This document shows, one piece after another, positions 9,513 to 21,200 of a stretch of DNA of 64,000 nt. This DNA comes from Helicobacter magdeburgensis. Lineage in GTDB: Bacteria; Campylobacterota; Campylobacteria; Campylobacterales; Helicobacteraceae. The stretch covers positions 1-64,000 of the forward strand of contig NZ_JRPE02000004.1 in NCBI RefSeq assembly GCF_000765825.2. The letters run 5' to 3'. The notes beneath the pieces were generated by a model. The model made no database searches and was not told the origin of the DNA. It saw nothing but the letters and a program-made list of their open reading frames with translations. Numbering within the stretch: the first letter of the stretch is position 1; the number at the start of each line of letters is the position of its first letter. The position numbers were made by a program, and so were the translations under genes.

Positions 9513-10049
9513 CTATTTTTTAGAAGTTTTACCCGCTTTGCGGACAATTGTCTCATCACTATATTTAATCCCTTTGCCCTTGTATGGCTCTGGTGGTCTA
9601 AACTCGCGAATCTCGGCAGCAATCTGCCCTACTTGCTGTTTATCAGCACCCTTAATGGTAATTGTATTTTTATCTACACTCATCTCAATTCCCGCAGGGA
9701 TAGGATACACAACTGGGTGAGAGAAGCCTAATGCCATCTCTAGATTCTTACCATTAATACTTGCCTTGTAACCAACACCATTAATCTCAAGCACTTTACT
9801 AAATCCTTGACTCAAACCCACAACAATATTATTTGCCAACGCACGATAGGTTCCCCAATACGCACGAGATTGTGCCTGAGAATCTACACAAGCAAAACTC
9901 AAAGCATCGCCTTGCAAATCAATTTTAACGCGTCCATAAGTTTCAAGCTCTTTTTGCTCTTTTGCACCCTTAAATAGAATCTTGCTCCCTTGCAAAGATA
10001 CTTCAACACCTTTTGGGATACTAATAGGTTTTTTTCCAACTCTTGACAT
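9513..10049 (-). CDS. rplF: 50S ribosomal protein L6
   Basis: A 178-residue L6 with two related domains that binds near the sarcin-ricin loop. It shows [17 protein letters not shown] at the start and the C-terminal [20 protein letters not shown] signature. Confidence 0.97.
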   Translation of the reverse strand: MSRVGKKPISIPKGVEVSLQGSKILFKGAKEQKELETYGRVKIDLQGDALSFACVDSQAQSRAYWGTYRALANNIVVGLSQGFSKVLEINGVGYKASINGKNLEMALGFSHPVVYPIPAGIEMSVDKNTITIKGADKQQVGQIAAEIREFRPPEPYKGKGIKYSDETIVRKAGKTSKK

Positions 10050-10058
10050 CTCTCTCTC

Positions 10059-10454
10059 CTACCATATACTGCAAAGTGCTTCGCCACCGACATTTGCTTT
10101 ATACGCTTCGTCATTGCCAATTACACCTTTGCTTGTGCTAACCACGATTGTGCCATAGCCATTTTTAAAACGCTTCAGCTCACTTCTTGCCTTATAGACA
10201 CGGCGTCCGGGTTTGCTAATGCGTTTAATCTCATTAATCACGCTCTTACCTCGCTCATCATAAGCAAGCTGCACCATAATGGACTGCTTTCCATCTTTAT
10301 CATTCACCTTGTAATCTTTAATAAAGCCTTTCGCTTTAAATACTTCTAAAATTGAAACAACAATTTTTGCGTAATACAAAGTCGTCACTTCCAATCGTCT
10401 CATAGAAGCATTACGAATTCTCGTTAAAGAATCTGCAATAATATCATTTACCAT
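10059..10454 (-). CDS. rpsH: 30S ribosomal protein S8
   Basis: A 131-residue S8 that binds the central domain of 16S rRNA and often autoregulates spc operons. It begins [20 protein letters not shown] and ends with [12 protein letters not shown]-like sequence (here [11 protein letters not shown]). Confidence 0.97.
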   Translation of the reverse strand: MVNDIIADSLTRIRNASMRRLEVTTLYYAKIVVSILEVFKAKGFIKDYKVNDKDGKQSIMVQLAYDERGKSVINEIKRISKPGRRVYKARSELKRFKNGYGTIVVSTSKGVIGNDEAYKANVGGEALCSIW

Positions 10455-10464
10455 ACTCTACTCC

Positions 10465-10650
10465 TTACCAACTTGCTTTACGCAATCCGGGTATCAAGCC
10501 CTCATTACCCATTTTTCGTAAGCATACTCTACATAGTCCAAAATCTCTATATACAGAATGAGGTCTTCCGCACACTTGACATCTTGTGTATGTCCTCGCA
10601 CTAAATTTTGCTTTCCTTTTTGCCTTTGCAATTATTGATTTTTTCGCCAT
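10465..10650 (-). CDS. rpsN: 30S ribosomal protein S14, zinc-binding type
   Basis: A 61-residue S14 of the short zinc-ribbon type: CQVC and CRVC separated by twelve residues. The start is the ATG of [16 protein letters not shown]; a longer frame of 74 codons exists but would overlap the end of rplE and lacks family support. S14 contacts the 30S head. Confidence 0.95.
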   Translation of the reverse strand: MAKKSIIAKAKRKAKFSARTYTRCQVCGRPHSVYRDFGLCRVCLRKMGNEGLIPGLRKASW

Positions 10651-10651
10651 T

Positions 10652-11197
10652 TTATCGTCCTTTCGCAAAAGGCATACCAAGTAGCTCAAGCAACTTAAAC
10701 GCCTCTTTATCGCTTTGAGTAGAAGTTACAAGTGTGATATTCATTCCGTGTGTTACCATAATGTCATCATATACGACTTCAGGGAACATAAGCTGCTCAT
10801 TCAAACCAAAGCTATAATTTCCACGCCCATCAAAGCCATTGCGTTTCACACCTCTAAAGTCTTTCACACGAGGCAACGCAATGACAATGAGCTTTTCAAG
10901 GAAGTTATACATCATCTTACCACGCAAGGTTACTTTCACACCCATAGGCATACCTTCACGCATTTTGAATCCTGCAACAGACTTTTTAGCTAAGGTAATA
11001 ACTGCCTTTTGCCCCGCTATGAGCGAAATCGTATCAGCAATATTTTGCATAATCTTAGAATCTTTTGCGTGATCACCTGCTCCCACACTAATAACAATTT
11101 TTTCAAGCTTTGGAAGCAACATAGGATTGCTTATATTAAGCTCACTTTTAAGCTGGGGGATAATCTCATTTTTATACTTGTCTCTTAAAGCAAACAT
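10652..11197 (-). CDS. rplE: 50S ribosomal protein L5
   Basis: A 181-residue L5 that binds 5S rRNA and contacts P-site tRNA. The segment [15 protein letters not shown] and the motif [24 protein letters not shown] are typical. Its ATG overlaps the rplX stop by one base. Confidence 0.97.
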   Translation of the reverse strand: MFALRDKYKNEIIPQLKSELNISNPMLLPKLEKIVISVGAGDHAKDSKIMQNIADTISLIAGQKAVITLAKKSVAGFKMREGMPMGVKVTLRGKMMYNFLEKLIVIALPRVKDFRGVKRNGFDGRGNYSFGLNEQLMFPEVVYDDIMVTHGMNITLVTSTQSDKEAFKLLELLGMPFAKGR

Positions 11198-11433
11198 TAA
11201 TTATCTCCTTCCGCTTTTTTTACATTTGAAATACTCATTGGCATTTCCTTAGACACAAAACCACCTTTTGGATTCTTTTCACTTGCCTTAACTGATTTTT
11301 TTGCAAGTTTGCAACCTTCCACGATGACTTGCGCACTTTTAGGCAAAACTTGCAAAACCTTTGCTTTCTTGCCCTTATCATCTCCTGCGATAATTTGCAC
11401 CATATCGCCTTTTTTAATCTTAAACTTTGCCAC
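11197..11433 (-). CDS. rplX: 50S ribosomal protein L24
   Basis: A 78-residue L24 with a KOW motif ([20 protein letters not shown]), an early 23S rRNA assembly initiator. It is shorter than the roughly 100-residue enterobacterial form. It overlaps rplN and rplE by one base on each side. Confidence 0.96.
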   Translation of the reverse strand: MAKFKIKKGDMVQIIAGDDKGKKAKVLQVLPKSAQVIVEGCKLAKKSVKASEKNPKGGFVSKEMPMSISNVKKAEGDN

Positions 11434-11801
11434 TATAACACCTCCGGAGCTAACGATACTATTTTCATAAAGTTTGCGTATCGCACTTCTCTACTTACTG
11501 GTCCAAAGATTCTCGTGCCAATAGGCTCACGCTTGGCATCAAGGATCACCGCCGCATTATCATCAAAACGCACTAAAGAGCCATTCTCACGATGAATCTC
11601 TTTTTTTGTTCTTACAACAACCGCTTTAACAACCTGTCCCTTTTTTACTTTTCCATTTGGAATAGCCTTTTTCACAGAAGCAACGATTACATCGCCCACG
11701 CGTGCATACCGCCTATGACTTCCGCCTAGAATCTTAATACACATAATTTCCTTTGCACCGCTATTATCAGCGACACTTAATCTTGTAAAACTTTGTATCA
11801 T
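11433..11801 (-). CDS. rplN: 50S ribosomal protein L14
   Basis: A 122-residue L14 that forms an intersubunit bridge. It starts [20 protein letters not shown], the family signature. Its ATG overlaps the rpsQ stop by four bases. Confidence 0.98.
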   Translation of the reverse strand: MIQSFTRLSVADNSGAKEIMCIKILGGSHRRYARVGDVIVASVKKAIPNGKVKKGQVVKAVVVRTKKEIHRENGSLVRFDDNAAVILDAKREPIGTRIFGPVSREVRYANFMKIVSLAPEVL

Positions 11802-12070
11802 AGCTCTACTCCTGCGGTAATAATTTCTTTGAATCTAAACGCTTTTGTTTTTGAAATAGGCTTACATTCAATTGCACTCACCACATCACCAATCTTTGTT
11901 TCGTGATTTTCATCGTGAATAGTATATTTTTTGAAACGCTTAACGATCTTACGATACTTCGCGTGAACAACCTTGCGTTCCACCAAAATCACCACGCTTT
12001 TGTTACCAGCCTTGCTGACAACCCTACCCTGAATCACTCTCTTATGTGCTTGCTTTTCACTCATAGTCAA
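11798..12070 (-). CDS. rpsQ: 30S ribosomal protein S17
   Basis: A 90-residue OB-fold protein binding the 5' domain of 16S r[22 protein letters not shown] and [18 protein letters not shown] are recognisable. A second in-frame ATG two codons downstream (MTMSEK) leaves the exact start open by two residues. Confidence 0.96.
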   Translation of the reverse strand: MTMSEKQAHKRVIQGRVVSKAGNKSVVILVERKVVHAKYRKIVKRFKKYTIHDENHETKIGDVVSAIECKPISKTKAFRFKEIITAGVEL

Positions 12071-12085
12071 TCCTTAATCTTTCCA

Positions 12086-12274
12086 TTAATTTTTTTTGGC
12101 ACTCAAGGCTGTGTTAATTCTAGCAATATCCTTGCGAATTGTTTTAATCTCGCTTGGATTGGTAAGTTGCATAGTTTTGAGTTGCAATCTTTTTTCAAAA
12201 AGCAACGACTTTTTCTCTTTCAACATTTTTTGCAATTCCGCAATGTCCTTATCTTGTAACTCAGTAAATTTCAT
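12086..12274 (-). CDS. rpmC: 50S ribosomal protein L29
   Basis: A 62-residue two-helix protein near the tunnel exit that contributes to the SRP and trigger factor docking site. The chosen ATG gives [20 protein letters not shown]; an ATG four codons upstream is also possible. Either start overlaps the end of rplP, implying coupled translation. Confidence 0.93.
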   Translation of the reverse strand: MKFTELQDKDIAELQKMLKEKKSLLFEKRLQLKTMQLTNPSEIKTIRKDIARINTALSAKKN

Positions 12275-12686
12275 TTTCACTCTCACTCGTTATGATTTTG
12301 GTTTTAAAAGGAAGCTTACTTTGAGCTAAAGCCAAAGCCTCTCTCGCCAAAGCTTCATCAATCCCAGCCATCTCATAAATCATACGACCGGGTTTAATAT
12401 TCATAACCCATTTTTCTACACCACCTTTACCTTTACCCATTCTTGTTTCCAATGGCTTTGCTGTTAAAGGTTTATCAGGGAAAACGCGTATCCACACTTT
12501 TCCCGCTCTTTTGATATGACGCGTCATCGCGATACGCGCAGATTCTATTTGTCTTGAATCTATGCGTCCGTGTTCCACTGCCTTAATCCCAATATCGCCA
12601 AATGCCAAAGATGCTCCACGGAAAGATTTTCCGCGATTGCGACCTTTCATCTGTTTTCTATATTTAGTCCGTTTTGGCATTAACAT
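12261..12686 (-). CDS. rplP: 50S ribosomal protein L16
   Basis: A 141-residue L16 that shapes the A site for aminoacyl-tRNA. It opens [20 protein letters not shown] and contains [20 protein letters not shown]. It lies 2 bases after rpsC. Confidence 0.98.
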   Translation of the reverse strand: MLMPKRTKYRKQMKGRNRGKSFRGASLAFGDIGIKAVEHGRIDSRQIESARIAMTRHIKRAGKVWIRVFPDKPLTAKPLETRMGKGKGGVEKWVMNIKPGRMIYEMAGIDEALAREALALAQSKLPFKTKIITSESENEIY

Positions 12687-12688
12687 AA

Positions 12689-13396
12689 TTACTGCCTCCC
12701 TCTTCTTGATTTAGGACGCTCTTTATCCCCGCCCTTACTTTCTTCCCTTTTCTCAGGCATAATACCCTTATGCAACACTTCGCCCTTGAAAATCCATACT
12801 TTAACACCAATGATTCCATAAGTCGTCATCGCTTCTGCAAAGCCATAATCAATTTTTGCACGCAATGTATGCAAAGGCACACGCCCTTCCATATACCACT
12901 CTGTTCTTGCCATTTCAGCCCCAGCCAAACGACCAGAAACTTTCACCTTGATACCCTTTGCACCAGCTTTCATCGCTGCTTGCATTACCTTTTTCATAGC
13001 GCGTCTAAATGCTACGCGTTTTTCAAGCTGTGTTGCGATATTTTCAGCTGCAAGCTGTGCATTTGCTTGAGGGCGTTTAGCTTCTTTGATATTAATAAAC
13101 ACTTCTTTATTAAGAATCTTTTTCAAAGCTTCTTTATGCTTATCAATATCTACACCTTTTTTACCGATGATTAAGCCCGGACGAGAAGCCACCACTGTTA
13201 CGCGAATCTTATTTGCTGCACGCTCAATGATAATCTCACTCACACCCGCATAATACATCTCACGCTTTAAAAACTTACGAATCTTGTGATCCTCTAAGAT
13301 ATTTGAAGGTGTCGCTTGGGACACAGAAAACCATCGAGAAGACCAGTTGCGATTGATACCTAATCTTAAACCTATTGGATTAACTTTTTGACCCAT
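12689..13396 (-). CDS. rpsC: 30S ribosomal protein S3
   Basis: A 235-residue S3 at the mRNA entry tunnel with helicase function. It has a KH domain ([20 protein letters not shown]) and the C-terminal domain [20 protein letters not shown]. The C-terminus is a basic low-complexity tail. Confidence 0.98.
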   Translation of the reverse strand: MGQKVNPIGLRLGINRNWSSRWFSVSQATPSNILEDHKIRKFLKREMYYAGVSEIIIERAANKIRVTVVASRPGLIIGKKGVDIDKHKEALKKILNKEVFINIKEAKRPQANAQLAAENIATQLEKRVAFRRAMKKVMQAAMKAGAKGIKVKVSGRLAGAEMARTEWYMEGRVPLHTLRAKIDYGFAEAMTTYGIIGVKVWIFKGEVLHKGIMPEKREESKGGDKERPKSRRGRQ

Positions 13397-13398
13397 TG

Positions 13399-13953
13399 TT
13401 ATTGTTCCTCACCTTCAGTTTTTTTCTTCGCTGTTGTCTTTTTCGTAGCAGGAGCTTTTAGAGTTGATTTTGGCTTAACCTCTTTGCTTTCTACCTTGTC
13501 AGCTTTTGGGGCTTTCTCTACTACTTTTGCTTTTGTAGCTGGTTTCTTAGTAGCACTAGCTTCTTTAGTTTCTATCTTTTTAGAATCTTTAGGTTTTGAA
13601 TCTTTAGACTTAGATTCTACCTGCTTAGCTTGAGACTTTTGTGTGCCTACCTCGACCAAAATATGTGCTGTTGGCTTCCTAATAGGTGTAGCCCTACCTT
13701 TAGCGCGTGGCATAAATCTCCTCAACACAGGACCAGCATCAACACGGCAAGAAGTTACAATCACATCTTGTGCATCATAGCCACCATTTGCCACCGCTGA
13801 AGCAATCACTTTTGAAATAAGCTTAGCAGCTTTATTTGGAGTAAATTCCAAACTTGCAATCGCAAGTTCAGCATTCATACCCTGCACTTCTCTTGCAATA
13901 AGACGCGCTTTTGTTGGAGACAACCGAATATATCTTAACAATGCTCTACTCAT
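13399..13953 (-). CDS. rplV: 50S ribosomal protein L22 with long Lys/Ala/Ser/Glu-rich tail
   Basis: Residues 1 to about 103 are a normal L22 ([20 protein letters not shown], then [20 protein letters not shown]), which lines the peptide tunnel. Residues 104-184 are an unusual low-complexity tail made of K, A, S, E, P and T, including [14 protein letters not shown]. Ordinary L22 ends soon after the core at 110-120 residues. The DNA of the tail holds clustered AGAATCT-like heptamers. The tail would lie on the ribosome surface; its role is unknown. Confidence 0.95.
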   Translation of the reverse strand: MSRALLRYIRLSPTKARLIAREVQGMNAELAIASLEFTPNKAAKLISKVIASAVANGGYDAQDVIVTSCRVDAGPVLRRFMPRAKGRATPIRKPTAHILVEVGTQKSQAKQVESKSKDSKPKDSKKIETKEASATKKPATKAKVVEKAPKADKVESKEVKPKSTLKAPATKKTTAKKKTEGEEQ

Positions 13954-13962
13954 TCTCTCCCC

Positions 13963-14244
13963 TTATTTACCAATTTTCTTTTGGACACTGCCTTTGTGTC
14001 CTTTAAAAGTCCGCGTAGGCGCAAACTCGCCAAGTTTGTAGCCCACGTGGTTTTCAGTGATATACACAGGCACAAACGCTCTGCCATTATGGACATTGAA
14101 AGTTAGCCCTATCATATCAGGTAAAATCGTGCTTCTTCTTGACCAAGTCTTGATGGGTTTATTATCCTTGCCCTCTTTTGCTTTCTCAACTTTTTTGATG
14201 AGATAATCATCAACAAAAGGACCTTTCTTAATTGATCTTGCCAT
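13963..14244 (-). CDS. rpsS: 30S ribosomal protein S19
   Basis: A 93-residue S19 of the 30S head, starting [20 protein letters not shown] and carrying [17 protein letters not shown]. It lies between rplB and rplV. Confidence 0.98.
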   Translation of the reverse strand: MARSIKKGPFVDDYLIKKVEKAKEGKDNKPIKTWSRRSTILPDMIGLTFNVHNGRAFVPVYITENHVGYKLGEFAPTRTFKGHKGSVQKKIGK

Positions 14245-14255
14245 ACTTCCCTACC

Positions 14256-15083
14256 TTATTTTTTCTTTCTTGAAATAATCAATCTATCACTCGCTTTTTT
14301 CTTACGAGTTTTAAAGCCTTTAGCCGGAGTTCCCCAAGGAGAAACAGGGTGTCCGCTTGAGCCGGTTTTGCCCTCACCACCGCCGTGTGGGTGATCAACA
14401 GGGTTCATCGCACTACCACGAGTTTGTGGGCGGATACCACGATGGCGATTGCGTCCAGCCTTACCAATAGAGATATTAGCAAAATCTTCATTGCCAACAA
14501 CGCCGATAGTCGCCATACATTCTTCTAAGATATATCTCATCTCGCCACTTGGCATTCTAAGGATAATGTATTTTCCCTCACGCCCCATAATCTGCGCACT
14601 CGCTCCAGCACTTCTTGCAAGCTGCCCACCAGCACCCGGGTGCATTTCTATATTATGCACAATCGTCCCAATGGGTATGCTTTTAAGCTTCATTGCAAAA
14701 CCTGTTTTAATGTCCAACCCAGATTCAGCTGCAAATACTACATCGCCAACCTTCAAGCCACTTGGCTGGATAATGTATCGTTTTTCTCCATCAACATAAT
14801 GAATAAGTGCAATACGACAATTTCTGTATGGATCATACTCAATCGCAGCAACCTTGCCTTCAATATTAAACTTGTTGCGTTTAAAGTCAATGATTCTATA
14901 CAGCTTCTTTGCACCACCTTCTTTGTGGCGGCTTGTAATACGACCATTATTATTTCTTCCCGCACTCACAGGCAACTTGATAAGCAACCCTCTTACACTC
15001 GCCTTGTCAGTAATATCCTTTGAGCTAAGATTACTCATAAATCTTCGGCTTGGGGTATAGGGCTTATATGTTTTTACTGCCAT
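14256..15083 (-). CDS. rplB: 50S ribosomal protein L2
   Basis: A 275-residue L2, needed for peptidyl transferase activity and subunit joining. The C-terminal [19 protein letters not shown] motif holds the conserved histidines. It lies between rplW and rpsS. Confidence 0.99.
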   Translation of the reverse strand: MAVKTYKPYTPSRRFMSNLSSKDITDKASVRGLLIKLPVSAGRNNNGRITSRHKEGGAKKLYRIIDFKRNKFNIEGKVAAIEYDPYRNCRIALIHYVDGEKRYIIQPSGLKVGDVVFAAESGLDIKTGFAMKLKSIPIGTIVHNIEMHPGAGGQLARSAGASAQIMGREGKYIILRMPSGEMRYILEECMATIGVVGNEDFANISIGKAGRNRHRGIRPQTRGSAMNPVDHPHGGGEGKTGSSGHPVSPWGTPAKGFKTRKKKASDRLIISRKKK

Positions 15084-15093
15084 ATCCTACTCC

Positions 15094-15375
15094 TTACACT
15101 GATAGCGCATCAAGTTTTGCGCCCTCTGGAACTTTTACATAAAATTTCTTATAAGACGCACGCTGACCAATTTTGCCTCTGAATCTTTTGACTTTACCTT
15201 CCTGTCGCAAGGAGTTAATCCTTACAGGCGTAATCCCAAAATATTCTTTAAAAATCTCTTTGAGCTGATTTTTACTCACATTGACAGCAGTTTGCACCAC
15301 TAGCACACCGCTTTCTTGAAGAGAAAGAGATTTTTCTGTATAGAGGATTGACTTAATATCTGTAATGTCTGCCAT
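15094..15375 (-). CDS. rplW: 50S ribosomal protein L23
   Basis: A 93-residue L23 at the tunnel exit, a docking site for trigger factor and SRP. It shows [20 protein letters not shown] and the loop [20 protein letters not shown]. It starts one base from the rplD stop. Confidence 0.96.
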   Translation of the reverse strand: MADITDIKSILYTEKSLSLQESGVLVVQTAVNVSKNQLKEIFKEYFGITPVRINSLRQEGKVKRFRGKIGQRASYKKFYVKVPEGAKLDALSV

Positions 15376-15999
15376 TTATTCCCCCTTTTTATCCGCAATG
15401 ATTTCATCAAACACTGCTTTTTCAATCACAACCGAGCGGAATGCCGCTACCAAATACGCATTCAGCTCATTTGCATCTGCCAAATAGCATTGTTGCAAAT
15501 TCCTAAAAGCCAAGAAAGTTGGTTCATCACTCATCTGTGCTACAAACAAAGTGCTTCTTTGCTTCAATGCCTTAAACATCGCATACGCATCTTTCGTTTT
15601 CCCACTTGGCATAGCTACTGAACCTATCACAAAAAGTTTGCCTTCCTGTGCTTTTTGGTGTAACGCACACTCAAGGGCAAGTCGCTTTTGTTTTTTATTA
15701 ATCTTAAGATTATAATTTCTATCATTGCTTGGTCCGTGAGATACACCACCGCCAACAAACACCGGAGAAGTGATACTTCCCGCACGCGCACGACCACCGC
15801 CTTTTTGATTCCAAGGCTTTTTACCACCGCCACTTACTTCGCCGCGTTTTTTCGCACGAGCATTATTTGCCCTAAGCGAAGCAAGATAAGATTTCACATA
15901 CAAATAAAGATTATGCTCTTTAATTTGCGTGTATCTCTCGGGCAACGCAAGCTCACTGCTTTGTTGAAGCTTGTTGTCTAACAAAATTGCTTTACTCAT
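15376..15999 (-). CDS. rplD: 50S ribosomal protein L4
   Basis: A 207-residue L4 whose extended loop ([19 protein letters not shown]) reaches the peptide tunnel. In other bacteria L4 represses the S10 operon, though no S10 leader structure is evident here. Confidence 0.97.
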   Translation of the reverse strand: MSKAILLDNKLQQSSELALPERYTQIKEHNLYLYVKSYLASLRANNARAKKRGEVSGGGKKPWNQKGGGRARAGSITSPVFVGGGVSHGPSNDRNYNLKINKKQKRLALECALHQKAQEGKLFVIGSVAMPSGKTKDAYAMFKALKQRSTLFVAQMSDEPTFLAFRNLQQCYLADANELNAYLVAAFRSVVIEKAVFDEIIADKKGE

Positions 16000-16010
16000 T
16001 CTGCCTTACC

Positions 16011-16589
16011 TTACTTTATGATTTGTATTCTGCCAAATGCACCATTGAATCCAGCCACTGAACCCTTTAGCACCAAAATAGCACTTTCTTTATCAAATGA
16101 CATTACATCATTTTTTCCACTCACTAGCTCATTTCCATAATGTCCAGCCATCTTCTTACCCGGCTGAACGCGTCCGGGCCACTCACGATTACCGATAGAG
16201 CCTAAGCGTCTATGGAATCTGCTTCCGTGTGCGGCTGGACCACCTTGAAAATTCCATCGTTTCATCGCACCGCTAAATCCACGCCCCTTTGTTTTGAATC
16301 TCACTTGAACGCGTTTTGCTTCACCCAAGACACCTGTGTCAAGCTCACCTACTTCCTTGTTGCTCAGTTTCAAGGTAGCAAAGCGATTAAACTCTTTGCT
16401 TAGGCTATATTTCTTCTGTTGCCCTGCAACAGCCTTGTTTGTAGCCTTTCCTTGTGAATATGCTACAAGTCCCTTGCCATTTTCATACACCTCGCACACC
16501 TTTGCACCAAGCACACGAAGCAATGTTACCGCTTCGCTCTTTGTGCCTATTGTGCGGCTCATACCGATTTTTTCAACTATAAATTCCAT
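16011..16589 (-). CDS. rplC: 50S ribosomal protein L3
   Basis: A 192-residue L3 that nucleates 50S assembly and reaches toward the peptidyl transferase centre. [20 protein letters not shown] and the motif [21 protein letters not shown] are diagnostic. Confidence 0.97.
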   Translation of the reverse strand: MEFIVEKIGMSRTIGTKSEAVTLLRVLGAKVCEVYENGKGLVAYSQGKATNKAVAGQQKKYSLSKEFNRFATLKLSNKEVGELDTGVLGEAKRVQVRFKTKGRGFSGAMKRWNFQGGPAAHGSRFHRRLGSIGNREWPGRVQPGKKMAGHYGNELVSGKNDVMSFDKESAILVLKGSVAGFNGAFGRIQIIK

Positions 16590-16612
16590 TCTTAAAATCC
16601 TTATGCTTAGTA

Positions 16613-16924
16613 TTATTTACTCATAGACATAACTTCAACATCTACTTCAGGTGCCAAATCAAGCTTCATAAGACTATCCACGGTATCAGGAGTAGCCGAC
16701 ATAATGTCAATAATACGATGATGCACTCTAATTTCAAACTGCTCACGAGAATCTTTGTTGATATGTGGCGAACGAAGAACGGTGTATCGCTTCTTTTTGG
16801 TAGGAAGTGGCACTGGACCTCTTATTTCCGAACCTGTCCTCTTAACTGCTTCTATGATAGATGCAACCGACCTATCAAGAACCCTATGATCATAAGCTTT
16901 GAGCCTAAGTCGTATTCTTTCCAT
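16613..16924 (-). CDS. rpsJ: 30S ribosomal protein S10
   Basis: A 103-residue S10 (NusE), a 30S head protein and transcription antitermination factor. It contains [19 protein letters not shown]. As first gene of the 29-gene cluster it follows a near-consensus sigma-70 promoter, with the ATG about 50 bases beyond the -10 box. Confidence 0.98.
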   Translation of the reverse strand: MERIRLRLKAYDHRVLDRSVASIIEAVKRTGSEIRGPVPLPTKKKRYTVLRSPHINKDSREQFEIRVHHRIIDIMSATPDTVDSLMKLDLAPEVDVEVMSMSK

Positions 16925-16977
16925 ATTCTTTCCTTATCTAAAGAACTCACCAAATAATTTGATGTTTTTGGCTCGTG

Positions 16978-17006
16978 ATTATAATCAATTTTGAAAAAAA
17001 AGTCAA
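16978..17006 (-). promoter_or_regulatory. Sigma-70 promoter of the S10-spc-alpha cluster
   Basis: On the minus strand TTGACT (17006-17001) and TATAAT (16983-16978) are separated by 17 bases, one mismatch from the bacterial consensus. The sequence upstream of the -35 is AT-rich. The expected transcript start is near 16,971, giving a leader of roughly 47 bases before rpsJ. Confidence 0.8.
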
Positions 17007-17109
17007 GCACTTTGCCTATTTTTAGACATTTTTCAATTTTTTATTTTCCTTATTATAAGGATAAATTATAGAATCTCAAAGCCACTTAACCTATATTTTT
17101 TCACAAAAC

Positions 17110-18212
17110 TCACTCAAATTCTCGCACAAAAGTATCCATTACATCACTTTTTAGCATTATTTTATCTATGCGTGTGCCTATTTCACTGCTTTGCCAAGAT
17201 TCTAAAGCTACCCATTGAAACTTTTGAGCATCAATTTTACGAGAATCCTTTTGATATGGAAAATGCCACGAGGGCAATTCCGTTGAAATCAAATGATTTG
17301 TATGGGGGATAAGCTGCTCAATTCTATCATAGAGAATCTCAAATTTTAAGCCAAAATTATTGATAAGCCAATGATCCCCCTCATATACTTCAGTGCAGCT
17401 ACTCTGAATCCTTACTCCATTCTCATCAGCAAGAAAATTAATGCGTGAATGCAACACCATATCCCATACTTTTTGTGCGAGATAAAAACTCTTAAAAAGC
17501 TTTCTTGCTTCATATATATGATCCACATCAATTTTTACAAGCCACTCATACTTTGGCACGACTTTTAGCACATAGGCATAATACATATAAAGTTTATTTT
17601 CTTCGCTCTGTGGATGGCTAAAGTCTATATGATGTGGATATTTCACAGGAATAAAGCTTGGAAACTTTTCACAAAACTCTAAAATAATCTCTTCACTTCC
17701 ATCATCACAATCATTATATCCTATGACACCTCTTTGGATTGCTGGCAAAATAGAATACAAACACGCCCTTAATGTATGAGCCTCATTTCTAACACGAATA
17801 TACGCCCAAGGATTGCGTGGAGAATATATTGAAGTAGCATTCTTATCAGCCTGAAAATACCCCTTATGTTTGACATACAAATGTGCTTTTTTAGCTTTTT
17901 CTTGTAAAGCTTCTAATGGGGGGGGGGATAAGAAACTATGTCGCCACTTGCTCTATTTTTCAAAATTTCTTCAAGTGTTTTTGGTTGCAATACACTCTTA
18001 TAATCTCCTAAAAAATCTACCGGTGAAAGGGTATCCATCATCTTTAGCACATCTTGTGGCACATAAGAATCTACATCTTTAAGCACCACCAACTTTTTAC
18101 CAAAACGCAACTTACTCCTTACATCTACACGCCATTGCTTAGTTGGAATAAACCAACACAACACTTTTGCAAATAAACGCTTGATATAAAACTCTAACAT
18201 TTCTTTTTTCAC
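17110..18212 (-). pseudogene. cgtA: Phase-variable beta-1,4-N-acetylgalactosaminyltransferase (CgtA-like), out of frame in this sequence
   Basis: Two minus-strand frames, 18212-17913 (99 codons, ending PPPH-stop) and the frame running to the stop at 17110, meet at a C10 tract (17927-17918). Both halves match Campylobacter jejuni CgtA: FAKVLCWFIPTKQWR in the first, and [40 protein letters not shown] and [20 protein letters not shown] in the second. With C8 or C11 the frame is continuous, about 366-367 residues. CgtA adds GalNAc to lipooligosaccharide in ganglioside mimics. The gene lies 19 bases after the 1162-residue lipid gene. It is best read as a switchable gene in the OFF state; a permanent lesion or a sequencing error in the tract are the alternatives. 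Confidence 0.85.
17918..17927. repeat. C10 slippage tract (G10 on the plus strand) inside the cgtA-like gene
   Basis: Ten consecutive G on the plus strand are read as C10 on the coding strand. The tract begins in frame after the TAT codon of SGDIVSY. At ten residues the frame reads PPPH-stop; tract lengths where n+1 is divisible by three (8, 11) join both halves. Confidence 0.95.
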
Positions 18213-18231
18213 TTTTTACTCCTTTGTTTCT

Positions 18232-21200
18232 TTACCCCACAAGATCTTTTGCCAAATCTTTAGCACCCTTTAAATCTACCTTGCCCGAGCCTAGCACGGG
18301 AATTGCCTCCACATACAGAATCTTTGATGGCTTAAAGAGTGTAGGCAGGGCAGAATCTTTTAATGCAGATTCTAATTTTTGACATTGCTCTTGCTCCCCG
18401 CTCACAAGCAGCACTACACTCTCACCCTTTTTACTATCTTCAAGTGCCACAGCGACATATTTCACACTCTCATCAATCTCTTCTTTCTTTATAATCTTAG
18501 CAATCTCCTCTTCAATCCCCCCAAGGCTCACCATCTCTCCGCCAATCTTAGCAAAACGCGAATACCTATCCACAATATGAATAAAGCCATTACTATCCAA
18601 ATGCCCCTTATCTCCGCTCTTATACCACCGAATCCCATCAAGCTCTACAATCACTTCACGCGTTTTCTCTTCATCATTGAGATAGCCTACCATTACTTGA
18701 TGTCCGCCGATGAGAATCAAGCCATCTTCCCCCACAGGAAGCTCTTCCATAGTATTTGGATCAACAATTCTTATCGCACTTCCGGGCAATGGCATACCCA
18801 CACTTCCATCTTTGCTTGCCTTATGTAGCTCCCAATTATCCGCATCAAACTCACTAGGCAGATTCACACTCGCCACAGGTGTAGTCTCTGTCGCTCCATA
18901 GCCCTCATAAATCTCTTTATTAAACTTCATCACAAAGGCTTCTTTGACATCTTTTTTAAGCTTCTCTGCCCCAGCCACAACAAGTCGCAAGGAATCAAAC
19001 ATCATCTTATCAACCTTGCTATTTCTCGCATAAATCCCTAAAAATGTAGAAGTCCCACACATCACACTTACCTTGTTTTTTGCTACCGCTTTGGCAATAC
19101 CCACCGCGTCTGTTGGGTCTGCGTGAGTAACTGAAAGCATTCCCTCAAGCAAAGGCATAAGCATTGTAACAGTTAGCCCAAAGGCGTGAAAAGGTGGCAG
19201 AGATGAAAGCATAGAATCTTCACTCCTTGCGTGAATCACATCAGAAATTTGCAAAATATTACTCATAATATTAAGGTGAGAAAGCATAACACCCTTTGGC
19301 TTCCCCTCACTCCCACTGCTAAATAAAATCGCCGCTACATCGGTATTTTTCACACCCTTTACATACAGCCACTTCAACATAAAAGATGGAAGCAAAATTG
19401 CCTGAATCATCTTGCAAACAAAATCAATCTTGTTTGATTTAACAATACCGATTAAATCTTCCATATACAGCACTTTCACATTTTGTGGAAAGCTCAAAGC
19501 CACCCCCTTGCCCATAAGCTTATCCATAAACTTTTGCGAAGTATAAATAGTCTCAATCTGTGCTGAAGCAATAGCAGCATCAATGGCTTTTTGCCCCGCG
19601 GTGAAGTTAAGATTCACAATAGTTTTTGACGCCATAAGGAGTGAAAGATTACATAACGAGCTAGCAAGTGAGGCAGGGAGTATAATCCCCACATTCTGCT
19701 GTCCTTTAGTTTGATTAGCAAAAAGTTTGGAGAGAATAAGCGTAATGGCAAGCATTCTTGTATAGCTCATAGAGCCACTCATACTATCTACAATCGCCAC
19801 TTCACTGCCCCATTTTTTTGCAGAATCTATCCACGCTCTGCCAAGCGTTGGTAAGAATTCACATTGGGACTTCCACGCACTAAAAGAAAGCTCAAAAACC
19901 TTAGCCTTTACTTGCTGGGCGTTTGAATGAATATCTAAAGATTCTCCAAAGGCAATGGTAATATTGCGTTTAGCAAAGCTTTTGCGTCTCTCTTGGAATC
20001 CTGTGTGGCTACGCGAAAACGCACTCCCCCACAAACCACGGATATAAAAGGGCAAAATCACTGCTTGATGAGATTCTAGGTGTTTGGCTGCTAACTCAAA
20101 GCCACTTTTAAACTCATTCAAATGTCCGTGCCGAGAGATTGACCCCTCAGGAAAAAGGCAGACCATATGCCCTTCTTGCAGTTTTTGTGCGATAGATTCT
20201 AATGCCCTTTTACTCCCCGCATTTGAGACAGGAATCACCCCAAAAAGATCAAGGAAAATGCGTATATACCATCTATCATAATAGCTTCGCTCCATTACAA
20301 AATACACTTTTCTAGGCAGGGCAAGTTGCACCATCGCCCAATCCACAAAAGAAATATGATTACCTAGCAAAAGCACACCGCCTTGTTCGGGTATATTCTC
20401 AAAACCTTCAACATTTAAGCGATAGCGTTGAAAAAAAGCGAGAGTAACAAGCATTCTAACCAAAGAAAAAGGCAGAAGTCTCACAACATAAATCATTCCG
20501 CCAATGGCTACAACCATACAAAGATAAAATAAATAGCTCACTTCAATTTGTGCTAATGACGCGATTGTGCCAATGGCCAAGAATCCTAGCATTCCAATAT
20601 TTTGGATAAAGTTATTCCCAGCTAAAACCTTGCCTAGCTCCCCCTCTTTTGCGTGAAACTGAATGAGTGCATTCAGCGGTATCACAAACAACGCCCCACC
20701 CATACCAAAAAGAAAAAACACAATCGCATAAGGTGCGAGTGAAGAAAAACTTAAAAGCAAAAGTGTCATTAGACACACAAGCAAAGCTCCTAAGGGGATA
20801 AGACCCGTTTCAATATATTGCTTAGAAAATCGCCCCGCAATAATTGAGCCAACAATAATCCCAAGCCCAGAAAAACCTATAATCATTTGCACCTTGAAAG
20901 TATTGAGTTCATTGAACTCGGCTTTCACATAGGTTGGAAATGAGGCGAGTAAAAGCTGTGAGATTGACCAAAATACGGCTATGCCAACGACGGAGAGCCA
21001 AATATTGCGATGAGATTGTAAAAGGGCAAGATTCCTTTTCAGCGATTTACCGCTTACATATGCTTCTTTATCAAAGCTTTCACTGCTGCCTTGTGTCATT
21101 GTAGGCAAACGATAGCATAAATATAGCTCCGCCACCGCACACGCCATAAGAACAAAACCAAGTGGGGCAATGCTTTGTAAAATCTCACCTTTTGTTGCTA

